Below, in pieces: positions 1 through 11,461 of a stretch of DNA of 50,673 nt (positions within the stretch are counted from its first letter, which is position 1; each line of letters opens with the position of its first letter). A model generated the notes under the pieces. It ran no database searches and was not told the DNA's origin. It saw nothing but the letters and a program-made list of their open reading frames with translations. The position numbers were made by a program, and so were the translations under genes. The stretch comes from Mesostigma viride. Its lineage: Eukaryota; Streptophyta; Mesostigmatophyceae; Mesostigmatales; Mesostigmataceae. Location: the NCBI GenBank assembly GCA_009746045.1, contig RPFO01001347.1, positions 1 to 50,673 of the forward strand, in the 5' to 3' direction.

Positions 1-480
1 TTGTCCTTGTCCTTGTCCTTGTGCTTGTCCTCGTCCTCGTCCTCGTCCTTGTCCTTGTCCTTGTCCTTGTCCTTGTCCTCGTCCTCGTCCTTGTCCTTGT
101 CCTTGTCCTTGTCCTTGTCCTTGTCCTTGTCCTTGTCCTTGTCCTTGTCCTTGTCCTTGTCCTTGTCCTTGTCCTTGTCCTTGTCCTTGCCCTTGCCCTT
201 GTCCTTGTCCTTGTCCTTGTCCTTGTCCTTGTCCTTGTCCTTGTCCTTGTCCTTGTCCTTGTCCTTGTCCTTGTCCTTGTCCTTGTCCTTGTCCTTGTCC
301 TTGTCCTTGTCCTTGTCCTTGTCCTTGTCCTTGTCCTTGTCCTTGTCCTTGCCCTTGTCCTTGTCCTTGTCCTCGTCCTTGTCCTTGTCCTTGTCCTTGT
401 CCTCGTCCTGTCCTTGTCCTTGTCCTTGTCCTTGTCCTTGTCCTTGTCCTTGTCCTTGTCCTTGTCCTTGTCCTTTTCTT
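1..480. repeat. (TTGTCC)n hexanucleotide array
   Basis: About 80 nearly perfect TTGTCC units with scattered T-to-C variants, running off the left edge of the window. The long Leu/Val/Ser open frames across it are products of the repeat and are not genes. It lies directly upstream of the locus A palindromic array, so the 5' part of the locus A gene lies in or beyond it. Confidence 0.97.
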
Positions 481-496
481 GCTTGATTTTCTTGCG

Positions 497-1190
497 CCAA
501 CGGCCGTTGCAATTTGGAAATTAGGGTGTTATTTTTTTTTTGCCCAACGGCCGTCGGAACCTTGAAATTAGGGTGTGATTTTCATGCGCCAACGGCCGTT
601 GGAACCCGTAAATTAGGGTGTGATTTTCATGCGCCAACGGCCGTCGGAACCTTAAAATTAGGGTGTGATTTTCATGCGCCAACGGCCGTTGGAACCTGGA
701 AATTAGGGTGTTATTTTTCTGTCGCCAACGGCCGTTGGAACCTGGAAATGAAGGTGTCATTTTTCTCGCGCCAACGGCCGTTGGAAACTGGAAATTAGGG
801 TGTGATTTTCATGCGCCAACGGCCGTTGGAACCTGGAAATAGGGTGTGATTTTTCTCGCGCCAACGGCCGTTGGAACCTGGAAATAGGGTGTCATTTTTC
901 TCGCGCCAACGGCCGTTGGAACCTGGAAATTAGGGTGTGATTTTTCTGCGCCAACGGCCGTTGGAACCTGGAAATTAGGGTGTGATTTTCATGCGCCAAC
1001 GGCCGTTGGAACCTGTAAATTAGGGTGTGATTTTCATGCGCCAACGGCCGTTGGAACCTGTAAATTAGGGTGTGATTTTCATGCGCCAACGGCCGTTGGA
1101 ACCTGGAAATTAGGGTGTGATTTTCATGCGCCAACGGCCGTTGAAACCTGGAAATTAGGGTGTTATTTTTCCGGCGACGGCCGTTGGAAC
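497..1190 (+). repeat. Locus A palindromic repeat array 1 (16 copies, 45-46 bp)
   Basis: Sixteen head-to-tail copies of a 45-46 bp unit built around the 14-bp palindrome CCAACGGCCGTTGG, followed by AACCTGGAAATTAGGGTG and a T-rich spacer. Copies differ by point changes and 1-bp indels, so it is a tandem satellite without unique spacers. It ends 47 bp before a 3' splice site at 1236-1237, so it probably lies in the intron upstream of the first visible locus A exon. Confidence 0.95.
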
Positions 1191-1237
1191 ATAGTACTGA
1201 CCTTCCGGCTATCTGTATGTTTTTTGCATGTGATCAG

Positions 1238-2392
1238 GGGCGTCCGTCCAGGCCGAGAACGGAGGAAGAGCGGGAGAAGTGGGCTTACAAGATTGAACAT
1301 AACTGTGCGGTGGCGCATCTCACAACATTTTTTGAGGACTGGCGCCAACGAGCACCGGGCACCGACTTATGGTCGGTTATTGTGAAGACCTTTGAGAGGA
1401 AGGGGCTGCTGACGACACGTGCTGGAAATGCGAAGCCCAGCATTTTGGACTCCTGGGAGCCAGCGCCGTCCTCTCAAGTGCACGACAAGAATCTAACTGA
1501 CACCATACAGGCGGCGTTTCATCTGCGGCAGAAGATACGCCTAGTTCCAGACGATGTCGACATCGTGGGGGGGTCCGCGATTGCGACTCAAGTACGGGCC
1601 CCCACGGAGAACTTGTGCCAACTCCCGGAACTCATGCGGCACCGGACGGTGACGGTGCGGAATTGTAGGGGGCTCGCGCCGTGGTTCGTGGGGGCCGGCA
1701 CAAGTCTGACAAAAGCAAAATGTGCCGTGCCGATCTTCCGGTTTGCGTGGCAGGTGCTGGCAGACCGTGATCCAGGTCTCTACAATTTATGGGTGCAGAG
1801 GAGTGAAAAGGTTCCTTACCACATTAAAATACTGACGGGGGACGACAGTGACCGTGCCGTGCAGAGGTTCGGATACTATCGTTCGCCAACGGCCGAGGAA
1901 GCCATGTCCATTCTCCGGACGGACTCCCTGAAGGACATGGCGGCCGCTTGCTCAGACGAGTTGATCACCATGGAGTTGGATCCGTCCGAGTGGTCAAATG
2001 AATCTGAGCGTGAGGCAGTAGTTGACCTGACGAAATCCGCGCTGGGGAGCTTGAACATCTCGGACCATGCCGGCCTTAAGGGTAAATTTCGAGACCAGAC
2101 GCCTTGCGTGTTTGTGCAGTTTGCCGTGCTGGACGGCAACCACTACACACAGATGTTGAAGTCCGTGATTTTCGAGGGCTCTGACGAGCAAGTGAGTACT
2201 GCGATAGCTGGCGAGATTGCGGGTAAACAAAAGGGCAAGTTCGTGGAGACAACCGACGAGGCGTTTGATTTGTGGAGGGGGTTGGTGAGGGACGCGGAGA
2301 AGTTCAAGTACACCAATCTGGACGTGCTCAAGGGCTGGGAGGTGGAGGGGGAAGCACTGATCCCGCCCATGAAGGACATGCGGACGCAAAAG
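1238..2392 (+). CDS. Locus A exon 1 (first visible): conserved module shared with locus B, unknown function
   Basis: This is 385 in-frame codons between a 3' splice site (tgatcag, phase 0) and a donor (AAAAG|GTAAAT, phase 0). It aligns with locus B exon 5 (42434-43620): both have a WE/Q-rich start, an FRFAWQVLADR / WRYSFQFLADR block, a GYYRSPTAEEAMSILRT / GYARAMTDKEIDIYLRT block, then VLDGNHYTQMLKSV / VLDGNHFTTLIKSV and a C-terminal K(V/G)-W...P block. The DGNH core loosely recalls the DGNHR signature of ParB-like domains, but the Arg is Tyr or Phe here, so I assign no function. The apparent start at 1160 is only an open stretch through the intron; the real start is upstream of this exon, perhaps outside the window. 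The sequence CCAACGGCCG of the flanking repeat also occurs inside the coding part near 1882. Confidence 0.75.
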
Positions 2393-2448
2393 GTAAATAT
2401 AACGGATCGGGTGTGGGAACGTTTTAGGCACTAGATGTTATTTTTCTT

Positions 2449-2905
2449 GCGCCAACGGCCGTTGGAACCTGGAAATTAGGGTGTGATTTTTCTTGCGCCA
2501 ACGGCCGTTGGAACCTGGAAATTAGTGTGTGATTTTTCTTGCGCCAACGGCCGTTGGAACCTGGAAATTAGGGTGTCATTTTTCCTGCGCCAACGGCCGT
2601 TGGAACCTGGAAATTTGGTTGATATTTTTCTTGCGCCAACGGCCGTTGGAACCTGGAAATTCGGTCGACATTTTTCTTGCGCCAACGGCCGTTGGAGCCT
2701 GGAAATTAGGGTGTGATTTTTCTTGCGCCAACGGCCGTTGGAACCTGGAAATTAGGGTGTGATTTTTCTTGCGCCAACGGCCGTTGGAACCTGGAAATTA
2801 GGGTGTGATTTTTCTTGCGCCAACGGCCGTTGGAACCTGGAAATTAGGGTGTGATTTTTCTTGCGCCAACGGCCGTTGGAAACTGGAAATTAGGGTGTGA
2901 TTTTT
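2449..2905 (+). repeat. Locus A palindromic repeat array 2 (about 10 copies, 46 bp), intronic
   Basis: Ten near-identical 46-bp copies of the array 1 unit and a degenerate eleventh at about 2910. It lies wholly inside the intron 2393-3009, which separates two exons whose locus B homologues are also separated by a repeat-bearing intron (42178-42433). Copies are more uniform here than in array 1, which suggests recent homogenisation. Confidence 0.95.
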
Positions 2906-3009
2906 GTTCGGGAACGGCCGATCTTCCAAAGTGTAAGGACAAAATGTCATGTCGTGTGTTGTATGACCGTTTTTTGTCTCAAACACTGATTCACATTTCA
3001 TGCATGCAG

Positions 3010-5407
3010 GGGAGAGAGGCGCATCGGAGGGTTGCCCTGATCGGAGGGGGGCTGAATGCAGAAGACGAGGCCGTTTCCAAAAAGTCGAGGGGGACGGCGC
3101 TGCTGGAAGTGCACAACTATTTCAAGACGCACATGGAGGAATCCTGGGATAAGCCGGAGGTGCCCCTTCAGGACCAGAAAGAAATATGGAATTTGATTCA
3201 TGGGGTTTCAAGCAGCACTGAGAAGGCAAGGAAGGACGGGGAGGGGGAGGAGGGTGGTGAGGAGCGGGTTGGAGGGCGATTGAACGAGGGTGGTTTGTCC
3301 GAATCGGAGAAAACCCAAGTCTACGACTTCATCTCGGCTGTGAAGGATGAAACGGTCGCTCCGAACGACGACAGTAGATGTGGAATGCCGATTGAGGACA
3401 AGGTGGCCAAGGAGCTTGCAGAGTTTCTGGACATCGTGGCAGCGGACAAGCTGGACGGGGAGGGAAGGGTGATGAGGAAGGGGGGGGGATCAAACAGGAA
3501 GGGTGGAGGAGTCTAGCCCGCTTTCGATTCTGGCCGTCTATCATGGCAACCGTGAAGGCCAAACACGTTCCTCCTCAGTGCTTGTATGACCTGACATACA
3601 TGGCCAAGATCTTCTGCGAGGTGATTGTCCAGCTTTTCCTGATCTACAACCGCGATTTGGGGAAATACCCCGAACCACGCCACCTCGGCTGGTTGCCGAT
3701 GCAGCCTTCGGAAGCCGACAGCGCCCTTGAGAGGGTGGCCGATACGGTCGCTGTAGCTGCCAAGAGACTAAGGGCGGTTATCAGGCCAACGGGGAGGGAC
3801 GATTCCACCTTCCCACTTGCACTGCTGGAGAGGACGAATTTTTGGACGACCCACAAGGAGGAAACGAAATGGTGGGTCCTGATTGCGCCCGAACCCCCAA
3901 CCGAACAGGCTGTGGTGCCCCAACCCGTACAGCCTGTGGCGGGGGCTGTGGCGGTGACGGGGGCTGTGCCGGAGGAAGGCCAAGCCGAACATGCGGAGGC
4001 AGAGGACGTCCAGTCGGGTCGCCAAAAAAAGGTGGGGGAGAAGCGGGAACCCCCGCGGAAGTTTGGGTCGGAGGAGCTGGCATCCGAAATCGAGCAGCAG
4101 GGCCCGTGGATTTCTAAGAAAGTTTACGGGTCTGACGGGGACACGACCTGTGAGTTCATGATGAAGACTTTCGCGTGGGAGAAAAGCGATGGGCCGACAC
4201 GGTTGGCTCAAGTGGTACTTAATGCAATGGAGGGGTTCGAATTTGTTGTGAAGAGGAAGGGGGGGTGAACCAGCCGGATATCAAGAATGGGATATGGCTG
4301 CTGAATTTGGAACACCACGCGAAGCTGTGGAATGATGAGGAATTGTTGAAGGGTCGAACGGGTGCGTGGGTGGAGAAAAGGGACTGGAAGGCGGCGAAGG
4401 ATTGTGGAGATTTCAATGGTGTGAAGGACGCCTGGTCGTCGTACCTAGGCGATTTTACGGGATTCTTCAACCCACCCGTGATCTTCATTGGGTCAAAGGA
4501 GCAGGTGGATGGGTTTAAGGTCCTTCTGAAGGTACTTGGGAAGCGGCCTGAGGGGGAGGATATTTCCAATCCCAACGGCCGTTCGGGCAAGGAAATTGCG
4601 GGTGCAGCCCAGAAGCGTCCGCTGGAGACGGCAGGCGCTGGCACCAAAAAGAAACGCCGGAAGCGCGCCGCCTCGGAGACCCCCTCGGCCGAAGACGTCT
4701 CAATGGGGGATGATGAGGATGTCGGGTCACATGGGGGTGATGATGGGGAGGAGGTTGGTGATGATGGTGCCGGCGATGATGAGGGGGCGGGAATGAGGGT
4801 GGTGATAAGGGGGGCGGGTGGACGGAGGGGGGGGGTTCGAAGGGCGGAGAGGGGGGCGGGTCGAAGGGCGGAGAGGGGGGGGGTCGAAGGACGGAGAGGG
4901 GGGCGGGTCGAAGGGCGGAGAGGGGGGGGGTCGAAGGGCGGAGAGGGGGCGGGTCGAAGGACGGAGAGGGGGCGGGTCGAAGGGCGGAGAGGGGAGGGGG
5001 TCGAAGGACGGAGAGGGGGGCGGAGAGAAGGGCGGAGAGGGAGGGGGTCGAAGGGCGGAGAGGGGGCGGGTCGAAGGGCGGAGAGGGGGGCGGGTCAAAG
5101 GGTGGAGAGGGGGCGGGTCAAAGGGCGGAGAGGGGGCGGGTCCAAGGGCGGAGGGGGGGGGAGAGAAGGGTGGAGAGGGGGGCGGGTCAACCGGCGCATC
5201 GGGGAAGGGGGGAAGGGCGGAGAGGGGGCGGGTCGACCGGCGCATCGGGGGAAGGGGGAAGGAGGGGGGGGAGGGGAGGGAGGCTCGAAGGGGAATTCGG
5301 GGGCGTCGGGGGGGGGATGTTGGGGCGTGCCGTCGACTACTGCAAAAAGCTCCTTTCGCCTGGCGGGCACGTTCGATCAAGAGCAACGGCTAGTCATCTG
5401 TCAAAGG
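3010..5407 (+). CDS. Locus A exon 2: large conserved module with acidic and G-rich tail, two frame breaks
   Basis: It begins after the acceptor atgcatgcag (phase 0) and ends at AAAGG|GTAAGT (5407). It is homologous to locus B exon 6: LNAEDEAV / MNAEDTAQ near the start, WNLIHG / WAIVKP, SLARFRFWPS / ELASFQYFDS, and FMMKTFAWEKSDGP / AYRTMTWKENEKR, then WLLNLEHHAKLW / AVLDLTADSNEKW and a DDE-rich stretch. The reading frame changes twice, at a G9 run (3480-3488) and a G7 run (4259-4265); one extra G in each joins the frames, and the homology continues straight across both. After the acidic stretch (about 4700-4800) the exon becomes a 23-24 bp G-rich minisatellite up to about 5320, where the frame cannot be followed. 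The last codons before the donor fit phase 1, as in locus B. Function unknown; low-complexity lysine/arginine and acidic tracts hint at a nuclear protein. Confidence 0.65.
4820..5320 (+). repeat. G-rich minisatellite, 23-24 bp unit, inside locus A exon 2
   Basis: About 20 copies of a unit reading TCGAAGGGCGGAGAGGG followed by a variable G/C run; successive TCGAAG starts at 4931, 4954 and 4977 are exactly 23 bp apart. As 23 is not a multiple of three, each copy shifts the frame, and all three forward frames stay open through it. Confidence 0.9.
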
Positions 5408-5526
5408 GTAAGTTAATCTGAGTGAATATGGTCGGTTAAATTATGATGTTTGCATATTCCCAAGTTTGATTTGCGATTGTAATGATAACTAATTGCGCCG
5501 CTCGTCATTGCTTGTCTCACACACAG

Positions 5527-6343
5527 GTGACGAGTCTGAAGAGGAGCCGCCAAAGGATGACGCGCATGGCGGCCCACCCAAAGGGTTTGAGGAAGATTCG
5601 GAAGAATCGGAAGAATCGGAACCTGAGGAAGCGCCACAAAGACGTGTCACAGTTACCGCAACCCAGCCCAAGCCACTAGACAAGAAAGTGCCACCACCAA
5701 GTTGGCAGCCGTGGATGGAGAATCTGGAAGGTGTGGGGGGGGGAAACGGGTCGTGCCCCGCTCGCCTGTTGGATGTCCGGTTTCGGTATTGTGCAAGCAC
5801 GGCGGTGAATTTTGCCAGTATCGGAAGAACCAATCCCAGCGCCTTGATACGTTGTGGAAGCCCACGTGGGCTGCTGATTCGGTGGCTAAACTCAATGCAG
5901 ACCCAATGAAGCTGGCACACATGCCTGATTTCCACGTCGACACGTTCCTGGTGCATGGAGTCGTTCGAAAGGTGGATAAAACGGGCGTGTGGTACGTTAA
6001 ATTTTGGGCAGAAGGGTGTGACGAAAAGGGAATCTGGATTAATGGGGAGCAGGGGACGATGCCCAACATAATTTTCAAGGTACAACAAGACGAGATGCGG
6101 AACTGTTTCAAGCCACCTGAGGGAACGTATTTGGAGTGGTGGATGGACAAGGGGTTCCTGGCGACCAGATCTTCCCCAGCGACCAGATCTTCCCCACGAC
6201 TCCAAGAGAAGGGGGGAGACCAAGCCGCAGGGCAGGGCAAACGAAAACCTCAAGGGAAGGCTGGCGCAGATGTGCGGGAGGGGGGTGTAAAGAAGCCCAG
6301 CGGACGGGCACCTGTAAAGAAACGCCTGTTAGTAGGTAGTTAG
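5527..6343 (+). CDS. Locus A last exon: acidic linker and conserved C-terminal domain
   Basis: It starts after a pyrimidine-rich acceptor (cacacacag) in phase 1 and ends at the TAG at 6341-6343. An acidic start (DESEEE) is followed by a frame break at a G9 run (5735-5743), again repaired by one G. The rest aligns with locus B exon 7: MPDFHVDTFLVHG / KEDFPLFGTLLGK, then VWYVKFWAEG / KVVFRWFDEG and IIFKVQQDEM / LKFAREHVTLL. The tail is basic (Lys/Arg-rich, ending near KKRLLVGS). Two TGTAA sites in the 200 bp downstream (6370 and 6537) could be polyadenylation signals of the green-algal type. Unknown function. Confidence 0.65.
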
Positions 6344-7032
6344 ATAGCTTGATCTGAACTCGTGTACATTTGTAAACATCGATCTGTACATCTGTCTCCA
6401 GAGCATTCACTTGAATATTCAAAGTTCAAGTGGGAATTACTGGTTGGGTTGTGCACAGGCTTGTGCACAATTTTGGCAATAATTATAATTCGTTCTATAA
6501 ATAGAACTAGCGGGGTCGTGGAGAGGGTTGTGCAATTGTAAATAATCTACAACTTGTCTCACTTGCTTACCCTCCGAGTGCATGACACTATGACAAAAAC
6601 AGCCAATTTTACCCCGACTTGAATAAATTTTAATAAATGTTAATAAATTTTAATAAATTTTAATAAATTTAAGCAATCTAGTAATGAAAAGTGCACGCGG
6701 AAAGCGCACTAGTGACCAAATTGCATGAAATGGTAATGATTTCATGTGGAAACGCATTCACAATGAGCATCAATTGTCATGTATTTGTTGAAATGGCGTC
6801 TCCTCAAGTAATAAAATTTGGCATGGGTATTGTAGATTGATTGTGGGCCCCCCCTAATATTAGCATATAGGCTCCAGGTAGGAGCAGTTCAATGATGATT
6901 CAACATTTTGTACTGCAGTGCTCCGGCTTCAGGCTGGTTGTTGGTGCGATGGTGGTTTGCAACTTGCAAGAACGTCAATTAAGCGGAAAAGACGATGCCT
7001 GACGCCAGACCTCCGGTGTCAGAATCAACAAC
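6344..7032. other. Intergenic, no gene seen
   Basis: AT-rich 3' flank of locus A. It contains a short tandem of TTAATAAAT-like units (about 6617-6672) and no supported gene. Confidence 0.6.
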
Positions 7033-7792
7033 TGTAACAGAATAAAATGGTGGTCTCTGCTCCACTGTATGCACAGATCTTTTACCTCCTGTCATTAAAG
7101 ACAGAACGGACTTATCAAACCCCAAGAGACAGGGGAGATTCCTAGCACTCTCCAGGAATCGTAGAGGGTGGTCGTTTCCCGTCTAGAGGCCATTCCTACG
7201 AGACGGTATACTTACGCGGTAGAGAGCGGTGGTCCCTTAAATTGGTCGGGCGTCTCTCTGCTTGTTCATACAGACACAAGACTTCCTGTCTATCGGATAT
7301 GGCTGTCCAATAACAGGGCCTGAAGTGAGCATGTTTGGTTACTAGAAATAACTTCACATAATTGGGGGCCATCCGCCTGATGGCTATGGTGACAAACAGG
7401 CTTGCAAAGTTTATGTCTTCACCGACACAGAGGAGTCCAACGCAATCCTACAGGTCTCAGCCAATCAGAACACAGATGAACCGGTAAGGTTCTCTATATA
7501 TATACTTTACACCCCTAACTTACGAAAGATACGTACTAACTGACATCAGTCAGATTAATTACACATAGATTCCAATGTACTGTCCCGTACCGTCCAGGGC
7601 CCAACACAAAGGACCATCAAAAGGGCACTCCGCATATAAGTCCCAAAAAGTCAAGTCAGGCCAGGAATCATAACACTTTGGCCGTACAAAGCCATTTACA
7701 CTGAACCCTGAACTACAAGTTCGCGTCCACTTGGATGTAGTAACAGTACATACACACTGTCAGAAAATACTGTTACATTCAATACTGTTACA
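7033..7792. mobile_element. Probable solo LTR (760 bp)
   Basis: It begins TGTAACAG and ends CTGTTACA, a perfect 8-bp terminal inverted repeat of the TG...CA type, and is flanked on both sides by ACAAC (7028-7032 and 7793-7797), a candidate 5-bp target duplication. A TATA-like ctctatatatatac lies at about 7490-7505. No gag or pol is adjacent, so it is either a solo LTR or one LTR of a destroyed element. The right flank is CAA-rich, so the duplication could be chance. Confidence 0.6.
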
Positions 7793-8276
7793 ACAACAAC
7801 AACCTGACGCCGCCACGCCGGCCTGAAAGTTGATCCGTCTTCCTAGAATCAACCAATAGTTGGTTACAAGTTCTCTGCGTAAGTTGTAAGTACAGCATGG
7901 TCAAAGCGGACTCCTGCACTAATAATCAAGCGCCGGACCACGCTAGCGGATCACCAGAGCACCGGACCGGCGGAAAGAGTGCATTCCTGAAACTTTTCCT
8001 TGGCGCCGCCCTCGAAATTTGACCGGAGTGCACTCCGTCGACAAAATTCTGGCGCCGGACACATTTTTCCCGTTTTTGGGTGCGATCGCTCCACGTCCCG
8101 AGGTGCCGCGCAGGACCGGTGACGGAGTGTGCTGTTTTGCCTGGATGTCCCCCCTCCTGCGGCTTGTTGACGTTGTGCTCCCCGGCCACCGCTGCCGCAC
8201 CCAACTCGTGGACCGCAAACTTAGCTCTAATCAGATCCTTCAGTGCACTTTCCGCTCCCTTGAATTAAGGACGCCC
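7793..8276. other. No gene recognised
   Basis: GC-rich sequence between the solo LTR and the LINE endonuclease remnant. Open frames here lack recognisable motifs; part may be the decayed 5' part of the same LINE ORF2. Confidence 0.4.
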
Positions 8277-9400
8277 CCATGCACTATGCTCTAGGTCATT
8301 GTCAGCTATGCCCCACATGCTGGGCACGCTGCCGAAGACCGCGAAGCGTTTTTCAACCAGTTGCTCGACCTTGATTGAGAGACAGATCCCACGTCAATAC
8401 ATCGTTGCGATCTTGGCCGGTGGATGCCGATGCGACCCTGCCTGCGTGGGTCGCGGGGGCTGCATGGCCGCGCCTAACTGATATGTAGTAATGCCAACAC
8501 CCCAGCCCTCCTTGAGCAACTATTGGCACTGAGGGTGACTTGACAGCTGCCAATACGCCGTTTGCTAAGCCGCCTGATGCGCTAGTGACCTTTGTGGGCC
8601 CTGTGCGCAGCCCAGGCGGCTGGCTCTGACAGTACTCCCCGCCTGCGGTGTACGTTGTTTGCTTGGACTACATACATACTTGTGTGCAAGTGCAGGCGTT
8701 CTTCCGTAATTGATGCCCGTATGCTGACCACCCCCAAGTGTCACATCGGATCACCGCATGGTCACCGCAACTACGTCTTCCTGAAGGCCCCGAAGCGCCG
8801 CCGCCCCCTCCCACGCCCTGATTGGACCTGCCTACGCCCCGTCCGCAGGCGCCGGGACGGCATTGAAGGGGTCGTCAGAGAAGGAGAAGCCGTGCGACGC
8901 AATCAGGTCCGCCTTCGAGGCTGCGCAACTTTTGATGTACCTGGAGGTTGGATGCCGAATATTAACGCGGCCTGGATCTCACGGCACCCTACGCACTGCA
9001 TGTTCTGATGCGATGATCGATCGATCTTGGAGCCCTCTCAGCCATGCTCCCTGTCAGAGCAACCCGCGCCCGCCCAGCCCTGCCATACATGATGTACCTG
9101 CGCGATGCCTGGCTGGGTGGTCTCGGCCCGCCCGGCGGGCGCTATACTGCGCAGGCCCGCCGCCGCGGGGAGCACCTGTACCGGCCGAACCATGAGCGGC
9201 TTACTCAAGCATAAACTGCCGCGCGCACACACGGGGCCGGAGGAGGTGGAGACACTAGCTAGCTTGCCGCCGAGATCAATCCGGCCACACGGCCGGCCGC
9301 CAAACAGCATGCACAAGGCGACATCAGCGGTCTCTCGACTGTCTCACCGGATGCCTGGACACGCAAAGGGCTGACATCCCGGGCACGCGCGGCCCCAGTG
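8277..9400 (+). pseudogene. Degenerate LINE ORF2, APE-type endonuclease region
   Basis: Just after 8277 one frame reads VIVSYAPHAGHAAEDREAFF, which matches the NxYAP...DR..FF block of the apurinic-like endonuclease of non-LTR retrotransposons. Downstream the frame is broken many times; fragments with Leu/Arg/Pro-rich sequence continue to about 9400 but no catalytic motif is intact. It lies just upstream of, and on the same strand as, the ORF1 copy at 9623, so it may be a separate insertion. A dead element. Confidence 0.5.
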
Positions 9401-9622
9401 GACGCCTTGAGCTTTGGTTCAGCTCCCATGCACGCCGATTTCAGTTTAGGCGAGAGACAAACGTGCAGCATGCGCGCCTCGGAGCTCAGATCTTTTGTGT
9501 CTGAGCCCCAAATTCGGTCAGACCACTTGCATTCGATGCGCCTTTTTTGATACGCACATGCCAGTATAATCGGTTACGGCTGAAACGCAGTATTGCCAAA
9601 GTTACGCACGTGACAAGCAGCT

Positions 9623-10979
9623 ATGACGACCCCAAAAGCAAAACGGGGTTTGGAAAAGGAGCTTTCCGGCTCCCAGCCCAACCCACTCGCCATCGTCCTT
9701 GCCCAGCCGCCTGGGCTCGCAACATTGCCAGCAAACCCATCGCCAAGCGCCTCGCCCGAGCCCAAGAAACCCTGCCACGAACACAAATGGCGACATTACC
9801 TACCAGATTACGACCGCTTTTCTTTTCAGCACTGGCTGCAGCTTACCACAGAAGAATGCGCCGAAATAGTGCGTTTCTTAGCACAGGAACGCAAGCTCCA
9901 TGGGGCCACAGCGCCCATCCCCGCCGACAACCAGGATGCGTTCCATACCAGGCCAGAGCTCCAACAACGCCTCGCCATCCTGTGCAGCTTCTACCAGCTA
10001 CCTATGCACAAAATCGACGCCAAGATCCGCGCCCCAGCCCAGCCTGCGCGGCCGACAGCCACCTCGGCTTCCTCCCTCTGCAAGGATGACATCCGAGCAG
10101 TGCTGGAGGAGCACGTGACCTGGCCGTTGGCCGAGAACTCTGACCTCGCTGAACACGACGCTCAACACGGTCGAGGCCCGGGTCTCCAATGTGGAAACCA
10201 AGGTCGTCCACAAGCTTCAGCCCCAGTTCACGACGCTGCACACCGCGGCGCAGGCATCTGAGACGCACGCTGCACTTGTCTCTCGCCTTAACCAGGTGGA
10301 GGGCAAGTGCGGCGTGCTCATGAAGAAGCTTGAAGCCATCACCGCCCACACCGAGGCCCTTGCCTCACAGGTCCCAAAGATAGCGGAGCAGACGGCCACC
10401 ATCGCATCCCAGCCACCCCGGCTGGATGCTGGTGACCTCCCGCCCCTCTCCTATGCGGACCTGCTGCGGACAGCGACCGCCTCCACCACCGACGCCATCG
10501 CTACGAAGCTCCAGGAGCTTGAAGACCTTCGCCAGGCTCAACAACGGGAGGCCACCGACCGCGCCCGCCGCGACTGCCGGGTGGTGCTGCGTCGCTTCCC
10601 CCAGAAGCCAGGTGAGACGTCAACCTCCCTTGCCGACGAGCTTAAGGACCAGCTCCTTACCCTCATGGGCCTGGTAGGTGAGGTAGAACTGCGTGGGTGC
10701 CACCGCCTTCCCCACTCACGGGACAAGGCGGCTCCCCCACCAGTCCTGCTCACCTTCCCCTCCCGTGAGGACAAGCAGCGGTTCCTCTCTCGTCGCAAGC
10801 GGTTGCACGACCTCACCTGGACGCTGGACGACGACCTGACCCCCGCTCAGCAGCAGCAGCGACGTGACCTGTGGCCTGAATACCTCCGCCACAAGCAAGA
10901 CCCCCAGAAGCCCAAGGTGTACTGGAGGGGCGGGGACCTGATGATCAACCACAAGATGTGGACGCCCCCAGCGGGCTAG
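9623..10979 (+). pseudogene. LINE ORF1 copy 1 (frameshifted)
   Basis: About 450 codons when its two overlapping frames (9623-10261 and 10191-10979) are read together; one base inserted near 10135-10145 relative to the second copy breaks it. N-terminus Pro/Ala-rich, then a heptad-rich coiled-coil region (VSRLNQVEGKCGVLMKKLEA), an RRM-like block (CRVVLRRFPQKPGE) and the C-terminal LDDDLTPAQQQQRRDLWPEY motif usual in ORF1 proteins of plant and algal L1-type LINEs. This protein binds the element RNA. A second copy lies at 17350-18740 on the other strand, with shared 5' and 3' flanks. Confidence 0.8.
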
Positions 10980-11068
10980 AATAGCTTGTAGCCCTAGCTT
11001 TACTTCAATGGTAGTCCCTGCATGCCGCCATGGCAGCCATGCTTAGAATGTTTGCCTAGTTGTGCCAC

Positions 11069-11461
11069 CTTACCTAGTCACGTGCACCGCTAACGCACGG
11101 TACACAACCAGCCATAGCCTTAGCTTAATTAATTAATTAATTAAACTCGTGCTCCCGTTGGGGAGTCACGGAGCACCGAAGTGCTTTTAATCCCTGTGTG
11201 TGCACTACAGGAGAAAGGGCAGAGACCCCCAGTCTCCTTCATGCCAAAGGCATGCCACAGCTGCAATCGGGCGCGGCTAGCTAAAAGGACAGGCTAACGA
11301 TCCGGCAAACTGTGGGTGCAATAAGACCCACGTGAGCATATCATAGCAAGGAGCGTGGGCAAGTAATCTGAACATAGCCAGGGCGTAGCATGGCTGTACT
11401 AGGACTAGGCTAAGGCTATGGCTGGTTGTGTACCGTGCGTTGGCGGCACGTGACTAGGTGT
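11069..11461. repeat. Inverted-repeat structure (about 52-bp arms) inserted in LINE 3' region
   Basis: Arms at about 11072-11124 and 11409-11459 are reverse complements with one mismatch and one small gap; between them sits a SINE-like copy. The other ORF1 copy lacks this block at the equivalent place: its 3' flank runs from GCCTAG..TGCCA straight into CACATCAATCC. The block is therefore an insertion, bordered by TGCCAC / TGTCAC. Confidence 0.6.
11129..11408 (-). mobile_element. SINE-like element family 1, (TTAA)n tail
   Basis: About 280 bp, also present at 18915-19222 (plus) and 35862-36090 (minus). Read 5' to 3' it ends GTGCTCC...CTCCCCAACGGGAG...ACGAG followed by (TTAA)n; the GTGCTCC and GGGAGCAC arms can form a terminal stem-loop. 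No coding capacity. The tail and hairpin suggest mobilisation by a LINE reverse transcriptase. Confidence 0.65.

Noticed and set aside
521-1134. Repeated peptides of the type RPLAHENHTLISRFQ
   Set aside because: Translation of the intron satellite; the unit length is not a multiple of three throughout and copies differ by indels.
500-2900. TTAGGG telomere-like sequence
   Set aside because: TTAGGG occurs once per 45-46 bp unit as part of AAATTAGGGTG, never in tandem.
497-2905. CRISPR-like arrays
   Set aside because: Copies are directly adjacent with a constant 45-46 bp period and no unique spacers, in a eukaryotic intron context.
3781-4117. Frames antisense or out of frame to locus A exon 2
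   Set aside because: Shadow frames; only the frame set matching locus B is conserved.
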